From assembly GCF_022201045.2 (NCBI RefSeq), contig NC_068558.1, forward strand, positions 43,427,001 to 43,491,000: a DNA stretch of 64,000 nucleotides, given 5' to 3'. Positions 12,994 to 25,200 of this stretch are shown piece by piece; positions within the stretch are counted from its first letter, which is position 1, and each line of letters starts with the position of its first letter. The translations under genes were made by a program, and so were the position numbers. Source of the stretch: Citrus sinensis. Taxonomy: Eukaryota; Streptophyta; Magnoliopsida; Sapindales; Rutaceae. The notes below the pieces were generated by a model, which saw nothing but the letters and a program-made list of their open reading frames with translations, did no database searches and was not told where the DNA came from.

Positions 12994-14450
12994 TTTCTCT
13001 TATTATTTCTCACTTTCAATCTTCTTTTTTTTTTAAAAAAGCACGCCTGCTCTCTTTTGTTGGCCTAAAAAAATCTCACTCTCTCACTTTCCGATCTCCA
13101 TTTTTCACATTCCTCAGTTGCTCTGTTTGTATCTCTATAACTTCGCCTCTATCAACGTCTCCCGCTTTTCTGGTCTTTTAAAGGGTAGGCGAAGTTAAGG
13201 CTGAGGACAGAATGCGGGGCCAGACAAAAAGACAGGAACTGCCCTTTCCGTTTGATGAAATTTCAGAAAAGTCTTCCTCCAGAGTTTCGGCCCTATAGCT
13301 GTAAATGGCAATTGGGTCCTCCACCAAGGGTGGGCTTGAATTTGAGATTGCATATTTAGGGCCTTGTTTATAGTTGTAGAAAGAGCACAAATGCTCCGTG
13401 GGTAATGCTGTCCACGTGTCCGATTCCACTTCCTTAATGTTCGTAACTTTGAACGATGACCAACTTTGACCAATTTTTTTCCTAAACTAGCCCCGCCATC
13501 TTGCGCACTTAATAAAAAAAAATGGTTCATAATGATTGATGACACACTCGTCTGCATGCAGTGACGCTCAATACCATATGACTTTTCAGTCCCTTGACTG
13601 TTCTACAACAGCTTATTGGCTAAAACCAAAATACTCTGAACGATTCTTTGGCTATATTATAGAGTACTAATGTAATTCTCCATTTTCAATTATTCTTTTC
13701 TCTAAGAAAGAATCAATTGGTAACTTACGTGTATTTTAAGGCCATATGATTTTCCGATATGAAGCAGAGACCGTTCTCTGCTATCTCCATTTATGATCAT
13801 CAGTTGCGGGTGCATATGAACCAATTTAAGGCCGCAATAAGGGGGAGAGAGGGGCGGGGGGGGGGGGGAGGGGGGGGAATAATAACACACATCACGAGCA
13901 TAGTTGATAATTCTTGAGTGTAAATGTAATAATGTTAGAGAAAAATAAAATACATTACATTGCATTACTCCGTTTAAACGGTAGATATATCATTTATATG
14001 GTAAAGTGTAGCCCGTGACCGTGAGCATTGGTAAATTTACCCACCATGACTCATGAGTCGAGGCCACGCTTTTGTTTTGTTTTTGTCCATCTACGTCATC
14101 ATTTTTTCTCAAATAGCGTGCGTGCGTTAGCGACAATTTAAAAGCCGAAGCCTTGCAGCCACGCCCACGCGGCATCCCACAAACTAAACTTGATTTTCAC
14201 CTCCGCCACCGACTGACCAAAACTACCCGACGGAGGTTCGGGAATTGGAACTCAGCCACCGCCTTTCCACGGTTGGAACACGTGGCCTCAATCTAGAGTC
14301 ACAGCTAGCTACCAGGTAATACCACAGAGGTACAGAGGTAGCTGACCATGACAAGTGACAACAGTTCTATATAATCAATGGGGTAAGCAGTGCGCCCCCT
14401 CACGGAGTATGCCACGTAAGCCACGAGAATGAGAGCAATTTAGTTTTTGC
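12994..14450. other. Upstream region of the LONGIFOLIA-like gene
   Basis: This holds a T-rich 5' flank, CACGTG-containing motifs near 13412 and 14278, and a strong G tract at 13851-13879. It also has pyrimidine-rich stretches typical of plant leaders (13070-13100). No coding exon is recognisable. Confidence 0.4.
13851..13879 (+). repeat. Poly-G tract
   Basis: Runs of G broken by single C or A bases occur about 0.86 kb before the minus-strand LONGIFOLIA-like start. It fits the pattern of a G-quadruplex former on the plus strand and C-rich on the coding strand. Confidence 0.8.
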
Positions 14451-15341
14451 TATTCGCTTCACACGGAGGGCGCGTTTACTAGACATAATAAGAATACGGT
14501 GGACGATGAGATGAGCTGTAATAACACTAAATTAGATATAATATTTTGTGTAATTTAAGATAAATAATTATGTATTATATTTGGCATATTATTAGATTAG
14601 ATAGGACTGATTAATAACTAATATATTTATTTTATGTTAAATTAATTATTATAGCAGAACTTATAATAATATTTTGCTCTTTGTTTTTATTTTTTTACTA
14701 TTTTTAGTCTAACTCATTATCTACTGACTAAAAGAAAAAATGACAAACCATTCTCTTATCCAGACTAATAACATAAGATAAGATTTTAGCTTTAAAAATC
14801 TTATAAGCTAAAATCTTATAATAGGGATTCTATAAGATTTATGTATCAACTATTCACATGATTAATTGGTGGGATTTAGATTACTAATCTTAACTCTATT
14901 TTGGCTCCAAAGTCCAAACTCTAGATTAAGGAGTAGTTTGGCAATATTGTAATTTTTAAAATAATTATTAATAAGTATGTTGTAAAAATAATCAACAGTA
15001 AAGATAATTTATTAAATATTTAGTAAAATTTATAAGTTTTATAAGTAGTAGTATGTGTTTAGTAAATTTTATTATTAAACTATTGTAAGAATATAAATAA
15101 TTGAATTAAATATCATGTTGAATAAAATTTATTATACATTTATAAACATGTATATAAAATATTTTTTATTGTGTATATGTAATAATTGATAAATGAACTA
15201 AATATCTTATTCATTATCATTTAATTTTTTATTTTGGTATCTCAATATAATTAATAATAATAATAATAATAATCTATTTAAAGTTAACCATTTTGTTACC
15301 TAATTAATAAAGATACTTTTGAATTTTTATAAGATATATAA

Positions 15342-15379
<38 letters not shown>

Positions 15380-16337
15380 AATTGTAATGAGAATAAAACT
15401 GATTCTCAAAATTATAATTTGTTATCTCATATTTTAGATTTCTATAAATAATTAAAAAGTTACTTCTTTTTTATTTTTCAAAATCAACTATAGGATGAGA
15501 TAATTTTATCAAAAGTAATTTCTAAAAATATTTATCAAATACTAAAATTAACTTTTAACTTTTAAAAATTATTTTTGAGCCTTTTAAAAGCAATTTCAAA
15601 CCGACCCTAACACTACCTTCTCTTAAAATAATCCAATTCTAACATCTTTAATAACCACCAAACAGCCCCTTAAGGCGGCCTTTGTTGCTTTGCATAAAAA
15701 GATCGCATCCTCGCAATCCCATGGACCCATGCATGTGTACAAAAATGCAATGGCTAAAAGTTCGCCATTTATTTATTTATTTTTATTATTATCATTATTT
15801 CGAGGCTGCTAAATACTTATTTAATTTGCGTATACTTATATATTATAGGCCGATTGGAAAGCCAAAGAATTTTCGGATTACTTTTACTAATTAGATCATG
15901 CATGTGGTCCGGAACAAATGAAGAGGGCACTGTTTATCTTTTCATAATGTGCACGTATCTCTGAATCTCGTGAGCGTTGATTTGATATTATACAGGTTGT
16001 AAGCTTAGAAAAATCCACTCGTCACTATTCTCATAATCCTTTCAATCTACCAAACGACTGATTCACTTCTCCAATGCGGATCTCAAAAATCTGGCTTCCC
16101 CACTAAATTAATCTTAAAAGATTAGTTAAGGCGCTATTACACTGGTGATTTTTTCTTTTAATATATTGCATGACGATTTCCTAATATTTTGATATATAAG
16201 AAATATAAAGTGAATGGTTTTGATCTATGCATCGGCAATGGGCATAACTCAAAATCTGCTTCAATAAAAGAGAAAATCTATTTCAATGGCTATCCAAAAT
16301 CTGAACAATGATCATCGTTTACCATCTTTGTCGCTAA

Positions 16338-16377
<40 letters not shown>

Positions 16378-18181
16378 CTTCTAATGGTCCTATGAAAGAA
16401 ACCCTAATTTACAATTTTAATTTTTCTCTCAAGTTGATAAACTAAAGGCTACCGGTTGGAAGCAATCCCTAGTCTTCTAAGGGATTGGGGACTGCGTCCA
16501 GATCAGGGACGGGGACGGGGACGGGGATCATGGTCCCGCCCCAAATCCGCACCATTACCTTGTCTAATCTTATAGAAATTAATTTAGTTTATTTCTCCTG
16601 CAGAGTAAATTTTACGTGGCTGTGTTCTTTTCATTTCTTTTCTTTTCCCTTGTTTGAAGATAATATTAATATCTCTGTTAAGCTATCTAATAAGATTATA
16701 TACTTACGGTAACTTATCTTTTACGAAAAATTCTATATATTTTTTTTAATTTCGAACAAAGGTGTGACATATATCATCTATTTATACATATAAATTCCAT
16801 TTTGTTATCAACAGTATCTTTCTAGGGGCTTATGCATTCAATATCTGTTTTGAATTTCATATATACCTGTGTCCTTTCTTAATTGGGATTTATTCCCCCG
16901 AGTAACGTTAAACTTACTGCATAAAAGATAATTTATTTATTTGTTCATTTATTTATTTATTTATTGTGAGAAATATAGAAGCTAAATTTTTAATAACATT
17001 GAAGACAGCTTTGCTTGTGGCTTCAACAATTCAATACACGGTTGATATGCTACACTAACATCACATTATACATACTCTTACTACATATTATATATATAGA
17101 GAGAAAAAGAAATATTTCAAATCAGAATCTTGATTTTGTGAAAACTCGCAAAAGTTATTAAACCATATTGTTTAATAGTGTAATGATCATAAAAACTATT
17201 AAACCATATAATTTAATAAATTTTTCATATTTTAATAAAGTCTAAGATTTTAAACCACTTCAATTTATCCATCCATCTATCTATATATATACACACACAC
17301 ACATACATGTATGTATGTATGAATGGATGCATGCATGTATTGGGCTTTTCAATTAAGTCCTACTCGAGGGTTTCTTAATTTAGAAAGAAGATTTGATTGT
17401 TTCTAAATTTTTATTAATTAATGTTTATCCTCAATATTTGTGAAGTTGTAACATGCAACTTGCTCCAGTGGGAAAGTAGAGGCAGAAGTTAATGTAACGA
17501 AAACTAGAGTTAATACGACCCAAATGCTGATCGACGCACTTGTATGCTTAATCATACTGAATTAAGCTCGAAATGCTAAGTTTACTCGCTCAGAAATTGA
17601 GGATCCAATAGCGATCAAATCTAGGCAGGCACTTTTGGTGCAAATTTTGGTAAGTGTTCGATACTAGTCTTCGATTACGCAAATTGAGTTGAGATCTTTA
17701 GAATGGTCACTTGATTTAAGCAACTTCACGGTCAAGTTGCCAAGAAGAGTCAATATCTTAAAGTAAGAGAAAATTAGGATATCTTAAATAAATATATATA
17801 TATATATATTTGTCTAAGCGACCTCCCTAAGAATCACGTGGTCTTATGTTTCTTCTTTATTGGATTGGATCCTCAATTTTTTAAAAAAATATTTATGTTA
17901 CAATTTCACAATCTATTAATATTAGCATATTTATTATGGCACAATTTAAGTTTCTACTTTCATAAATATTAGAGAACATCTATTTCACCCATAAGAAAAA
18001 AAAAATTATTTATACTCAATTTTTTTATTTAAGAAAAAAAAATTATAAGAATCCCTAAGATGGGACTGGAACTCGCGCTAGCACTTTAACGGGGACATTT
18101 TTCTTTTTTCAATTTACCTTCCAAATAACAAGAAGGTCCGCTTCTTAAGTTTGATAGTGTATTTATACATAGCCAAGGTCG

Positions 18182-18215
<34 letters not shown>

Positions 18216-21200
18216 ACTTTTTTTCGCTTATGGCCTCGGCTTTTTGGCTGCTCAATTTATAGATTTTATTCTATAAATTATTTAAGTTTATGGTTTCTAC
18301 ATTATAGCTCTCATTTAACCAAAATTCCAATTCCACGGTTCGCTGACGCTGAAGCATCATAGCATTTAAATGATGTCATGTTAGGGAGCCATTTATTTTT
18401 AAGCGTGAGTTCAAATATTGTCCGAGTGCGTCAGACTTGATACTATTATTATTTTTTTTTTCTTTTTGGGTTATAATAATGGCAGAAAGTGGATGTAGCT
18501 CTCTCGTTGAAAGAAACCGCTTTAAATTTGTGTCTGATTACTTGCTTTTTTTTTTCAAAGAAAAAATTTATTATTGCTGCTTTGCAGTAAGAATTAGGAC
18601 GTTTAATCCCTATCAAGACTGAATTACTTGTGAATGTGACAACAAAGATTTGTCCCCGATCTTATATATATATATATATATATAAAGTATAAACCCCTGT
18701 TAACTGTAATTAAGAAATAGAGGAGAATATAAACTTAACTGAATCCTGAGGAATGGGATCGAAGAGCAGCTAGCAGAAGAATGCAATAGAAAATCAATTT
18801 CCTGGCTTCCAAACAGACCTCATGAACTATAATGATTGGTGGGGTTGCAATTCCAATCTTGAAACTGCGGGGTGAGCGTCAGGGTCAGTGGTCAGGCTGG
18901 CTGCCACCCATGTGATTTGTCTTCAGGACAGAAAAAACGAAACCTTTCTGGGTTGCATCATGTGAGCCTACATTTCTTTTGAGTACATGCCCAGCTAGCC
19001 ACTTAACTATTCTATTATTATTCTTCATTTCATTTCCTATATGTATTACATATTTATAAATATAATGGACCTAACATCTCAGTCATTTGTCTTGTCGATG
19101 CTCTTATATTCGTGTTCACAATTATATTTCACACAAAGCATGCACCTTTTATCTCTCTCTCTTTTCATTTAACCCACATGCATCTCAGATCTCTGCAGGC
19201 ACCATCCTTAACTTTTCATAAATACAATTTCATCCTCACCCTCGGCCTAGCCATCTGAATCTGACACTTATAAGTGTAAACATGCAGAAACCCAGTAGTA
19301 AATTATTAGAATCCAACTTTATAGTAAGCATCTAGGGAACTTAATAATATATTGTGGGCCACTCTCTCCTAAGGTTTCCATGTCCTGGTTGCATGAATTT
19401 GGTGAGTCCGCACATTTTTCAATCTGTAAATCCCATGTTCTATATATATCAACCGACCCTCGTCCTCTGCACACATTCCTTCATTTTCTATTGTGGTTCA
19501 AAAGCAGATTTCACATTCTCCCTATGCACTATAATAATAAAATAAAAGAAAAAAACAATAATTAGACTGTCGTTTTTAAAGCACCATCCTGATAAAAATA
19601 TCACTAACTGCTCGCCTCTAAAGTTACTGCTCGACCCTTGAATGAAGATGTAGATTTTATTTTACATAGGGTTGATCAGATAGTGGCAGGTAGCTAGAGA
19701 TGAATAGATAGGATGAATTAATAATATTCAAAGTTCCTGTCAGGGGGGAAAATGTGCAGATATAATTTTATGCAAAGTGCTTCCCATATGCTGAGAGAAA
19801 GCACTTCCCAAATAACTTATGTTAAAAAATAGTTGATTGGTCTAGATTAATATGGGAATGCTGAATCAATGATGAAGAAGGAGATGGGATTCTGATTCCC
19901 TCTCTCTAGGGCTTAGCGGTTGGACCACTCTCAACTTTGAAGACTACGCCCCCTCCACATGGCACTTCATATGATATATATTTTGTATTATATCATGTGA
20001 ATTGCGAAGTGATCACCACCCCTTGCCTCTTGAACATAAATAATCCCTAAAGGCAGCTCCAAATTTTGCCGCTTCATTTTCATTCCAGATTCTTGTATTT
20101 ATTATTATTATTACATCAGTTTTGCAAAAGAATGTAGAAGAAAATTGGCAGTAGAACTTCTCTCTTCACTCACTGCCAAGGTCAAGTCAAGTAGCATCCT
20201 TTAAGGAAATAAAGATAAAGATGCTTGAATGATGAGACTTCTGATGAAACTTACTTAGTCTTTAATTTTTTTTATTTTATCTTTTTGTTTCTATCTGTTT
20301 TTTACTACACTTACCAAACATTGAATGTGCAAATAATTTTTACCCTGATTTCAAACTTTTAGATTTACCCACTATCATATATACTTAATTTATTAAACAT
20401 CTTATTATAGAATATTTTTTGTTATCCGTCATGTAGCGTTGGAGGCCAGCTATCTGTGGCTAATCCAATGTTCATCTCTCTTCTAGTGAATAATTTATTA
20501 CTGTAAAATGGTAGGAGTCCTGTGTCCAGCTCTTATTGCTAGCTAATATTGGATGGAATAAGTGTCAGGATGAAGCTGAAACAAGAGTCAAAATTTCGCT
20601 ATTATCTAAAAACAAGTGCATTTGCTAGCTGATCACTAACGTGCATTGCACACGACATTATTTTTACTTTTACTTTTAGGGAACACTGAAAAGACACCAA
20701 GAAATTTTCTAAGCAAATAACCCATGCACATGACTTGACATATTTGCATGCTTTTTCATGTTTTGTGTTAGATCTTGCCTCTTTTTTCTCCTAAATTCTT
20801 CATAAATAATCCAAAACCAGACATCTAAATCATGCAATTGTAGTTAAAGAGCGGCATCAAATTATTTTCTACGTTATGTTGCAACTAATACGTGGATCAA
20901 TGTTTTTAACTTCACCCAAGTTTGGTCCCAAAGAGGGCAGAGCACTTGAACGACAACGGGTTTTGTCAGTTATGTTCTCATTTTTAGCCATGTGAGTGCG
21001 TATAATTGAAGGATTATCGTTCCCTTCCTAATTTAATTTTTCTTAAGTTTTTAAACATCTTGTACCACTTATACTTTAATGTTAGTATATAATTAGAATT
21101 TAATTACTTTTATTTTTTAATTTATTAATCACCAATTAATAAATTTTGCTTAAAAGAATATCAGACAATAAGAAAATTTAATTACATTATGAAATGAGGT
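14451..21200. other. AT-rich intergenic region with transposon-like remnants
   Basis: No gene is supported. The block holds long (TA)n runs at about 15344-15377, 16343-16376, 18183-18211 and 18663-18684, and a short GGGGAC tandem near 16506-16527. Stretches near 14930 (GTAGTTTGGCA) and 15600-15670 (CAAACAGCCCC) resemble the GTTTGG ends of Tourist-like MITEs, without a matching pair I can prove. Open frames are below 90 codons and unlike known proteins. Confidence 0.45.
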
Positions 21201-21235
21201 TTAGTTTCACTTTGTATTTCTACTAGCACGAAGGG

Positions 21236-21530
21236 GTGGGTAGAGTTAAACCATGCCTAAAAAAGTACTAGTCTGGTTCGGTAGTTTTTCTTAAAAAAAA
21301 TAAAATTAGATATTATGATTCTGTGTAAAACCGAATGGATTATATCGAAACCAAGCCAAAAAGAAATTTTCAAACCAATTATTTAAAATTCTTGAACTGA
21401 ACTGAATAAAAAAATTTCAGTTTATTCCAAAATTGAACTGAACCAAACTGGAGCTCATAATAATTTAATTGAAACCGAAAAAACCGAATCGAATCAGAAA
21501 ACTGAATAGAACTAGTCCAATTCAACAAGC
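21236..21530. mobile_element. hAT-like terminal fragment with AACTGAAC/ACCGAA repeats
   Basis: A GGGGTGGGTAG start near 21236 is followed by many copies of GAACTGAA, AACCAAAC and ACCGAA. This is the sub-terminal repeat style of plant hAT elements, seen more clearly in the element at 39014. A similar patch lies at 25277-25440. I could not match ends or a target duplication, so this is an old fragment at best. Confidence 0.3.
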
Positions 21531-21769
21531 ACCTAGAAGTCGCGTGGCAATTTTTATTTAAAAAATTATTTTTTTGATTTTTTGGCTTGATTTTCAAATT
21601 TGAAATTTTAAACAGAAAATTGATTTGCTATGTTATCTACCATGGATCAAACAAAATATCTAAGGGTAAAATAGTAAAAAAATTTAAAAAATAAAATGTT
21701 GATACTTAACCTACAGGTGTTTTCAATTAATTTTGAAACTTGATGAGCGAAAATGATATATTGTAACAA

Positions 21770-22265
21770 GTTAAAAGTTAAAAGTTATATATATTTTGCT
21801 AAAATGAGGATGCCAATAATGAATAAAAAATATATATTCCAATGTACTAATAGATAAATACGGTTATCAATATACTGAAATATGTGTGGCATCAGATATC
21901 CTCATTAGAGAAGAACTCTGCATAGAGTGAGGATGTTACTAACATATACAAATCAATACACTAATAGAGAAAAAATACATATTATCTAATGTATTGAAAT
22001 TTATTTTTTATTTTCATATATTTTAGTGGCATTCTCATTTTACAAAGTGAGAATGTTATCATTAGAGAAGAACTATAAGAGAGAGAGAGAGAAATTTTCT
22101 CCAATGCAGAGATCTCATTTTAACAAAATGAGGAGGCTATTAAGATATAAAAAATATAGATGTTAATGCACTGACATACAAAAATACATTCTCTGATGTA
22201 TTTAAATATGTATTTTTTTTTTGTATTTTAGTAATTTCTTCACTTTATTAAAATAAAGATGTGTG
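21770..22265. repeat. Degenerate tandem repeat, ~150-base unit
   Basis: About three to four diverged copies of a unit containing AATGAGGATG, ACTAATAGA and a TACTGAAATATGT-like stretch follow each other. ATTAGAGAAGAACT occurs exactly twice (near 21904 and 22058). No coding potential is seen. Confidence 0.5.
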
Positions 22266-25200
22266 TGCGTATAGAGGATAAAATGATTGCTTTTTTGAAA
22301 TGATAGAGGGTTTTGCTTGTTTATCCGAATGAAATACCTCAAGCTAATACGAGAAATTATTCATTCTCTATATTCTTTCTTTTTTTTTTTCATGATGTTA
22401 GACCTTATCCTAATTTAAAGTATTTGTGATAGACGTGTATATATTGCACACAAATTGGAGAATTTATGTTACATTAATAAGTTTTATGTAATTGTTTTAA
22501 TGTGGAAACTTTAAATTCTTATTTACATTGATAAAAATTAGGATTGAGTATTTTATATGCCATTTTTTTAATAATTTATAAATTTATAGTTTGAATTATA
22601 TAGTTTAAATTTTATAATTTATATTTGTACTTTTGAAAAGAAAAAAAAAAGGAAAATCATTGGGTGCTGATATGAGTTTGGTAATTGCTCAAACTTGCAG
22701 TGGGCGCAATGCGGATTTAATAATTTTGTTATTTTGCGGCACCCGACCCGAGCATGGCCGTTGCCATCCCCACTAGTGATCTCATTAAGAAACTTTGGCG
22801 CGTTTGCAAGTAGATTCATTCTCTTTGGACATTACATTAGATTTTAGAGAATTGTTAATTGTCTGTATACTTTAATTTGTACGAGTAATTAATATAACCG
22901 GCCAAAGAAGAGGACAGCGTGAAAGTGATGGTAAAGGAACTAAACGATACGTTACTTAACGGCTGTTTTCCAAATAAAAAATAAAAAAATTTTAAAAAAA
23001 AATCTTAACGGTCTTTTTGGTTCCCCTATTACCCTATATATATATATATTGGAAAGAACGTAATTAAGTAAATTTTTTTTTTCCTCGGAAGAACATAATT
23101 AACTAGTTGCTTCTTTCGCTTTCCCCCTTTAATTTGCCTGGGAAGCGTAGCCGAACTGCCAAAAAGTAGTGGGCTTTTTCATCGAAGCATGCCCACTTCA
23201 CGTGGCTTGCGAGTCGTGCCTCTCTCTTCTTCATCGAACAACCAAAGAATATGGTTAATTTGATTTTTTTTAATCGTAATAATAATGCATTAAGAACTCT
23301 GTGGCAAAGTTTTAATTCTTATGACAGTTACACTTTGTTGTGACCCCACACTAAGCTGTTTCTAAGGTTTTTCATAATTCAGTGATATACGTTTTCTTTT
23401 TCTGTTTTCTTTTAATTACTGCAATTATATGTTTATTAATATTTATATTAGATATTTATTGAAACCATTTAAATCAATTTTACTCTGACATAATTTAAAT
23501 TTTTATCGTCACAAATATTAAAGTACATCTTCTCGACCATAAATCAATAAAAAAGATATCTACCTCTATTCAATTTAAAAAAATGAGAAAGAAAATGAGA
23601 GTCTCTTTACAACTCGAACTACATAGTGGCTTAATTGATATTATGTATGTTTTATTTTTCTTTTTTAAAAAAAAAAAAATTAGATTATCATGTGTATGTA
23701 AAGAGTGCCCCCGTTGTAGATTGACTATTAAAATGAAACAAAAACATGAGAAATTTTAATAAGTATTGTTGTGATCATAATTTATTTTACGGTGTTGTGA
23801 TTAAAATCACTGCATCAACACTGTGATTGAACATAAATTATGTAAATGAGTATAAGATAAATTGTATAAATAAAATAAAACTTATAAATGAAAAATAAAA
23901 TAAGTAAATAAATATAAGAGTAGTAAATTAGTGTATTATTGGTAAACTAAACAAAAGCCTACAAATAAAACGTAAAATTTATAAATCAACATTAATGCGC
24001 AATAAAACATAAATTATATAAATTAAGAATAAGACTAATAAATAAGAGGTGAAACAAGCAAATTAAAAAAGAGAAATTAATTGACATATTATTGGTTAAA
24101 ATTTAAAAAATTACAAATATAATATAAAACTAGTAAATCAACACTGTGTCAAAATAAAATATAAAATTTGGAAATGAAATATAAGATGTGCAAAATGAAA
24201 GATAAAATAAGTAAATTAATATAAAATTGGTAAATAAATATATTAATGGTAAATAAATTAAAAACTTACAAACATAACATAAGACTAGTAAATCAACATT
24301 AAATGCAAAATAAAGCATAAATTTTGAAAATGAAACATAAGAGTGATTGAAAAAAAATTACATGTGTAAAATAAAAACTCATTATAATATTGATTACTTT
24401 ATATATAAATTGATTTTATTTTTAAATTGAATAATAATAGTTTTGGAATTATGTAATACTAATGTTGTTTTATTAAGGATAAAACTTATTTTCGAAATCA
24501 TATTTTAAAAAACTATTTTTTCAATATTTTTCAAAACTATTGTAAGATGAAGTGATTTTGGTTTTTGTATCATTCCACACCTACTCAACAACAACCCCAA
24601 CTAAATACAAGCAAGGAACAAGTTTAAAGTTACATGAATGAAATATACACTAGACTAAAAAATTATACATAATTTTATCAATATATCAAATATTTTTCTA
24701 GTAAGATAAGAATATCCTTTTATTTTGATTTGACTTGATCCACATCAAGACAAATATTTTCACTTAATCAATTTGTGTAGAAAACAAATATTATGTAAAA
24801 AATGAAACAAAAAGTTTATAAATGTCCTATAATGAATATATAATTTATGGTTAAACTAATTTAATAAAACTTATTCTACTTGTTTTCAATAATTTGTTTT
24901 TTCAATTGATGAGTTTTATTGTTTAAATAAAATAAATAAATAAACTATTTTTTTACTAACTGGAAACTATGTTAATTGTGTTAATAATTTATAATTTTAT
25001 ATTAATTTATTTATCTCACCTTTCATTTATTAATCATAAGTATAATTTAAAAATTTTATATTATCATGACATTGACATTGATGTCATAACATTATAATAT
25101 TTTGCTGTAATTGTATATGGCTTTCGTTTGGTACGATGAATAGAGAACAAATGGCCAAATAAATAAACCTAATTAAATTAATAAAAATGATTAAGTTTGG

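Noticed and set aside
14930..15670. Possible MITE with GTTTGG-type ends
   Set aside because: GTAGTTTGGCA and the CAAACAGCCCC or CAAACCGACCC stretches do not pair well, and I found no matching target duplication.
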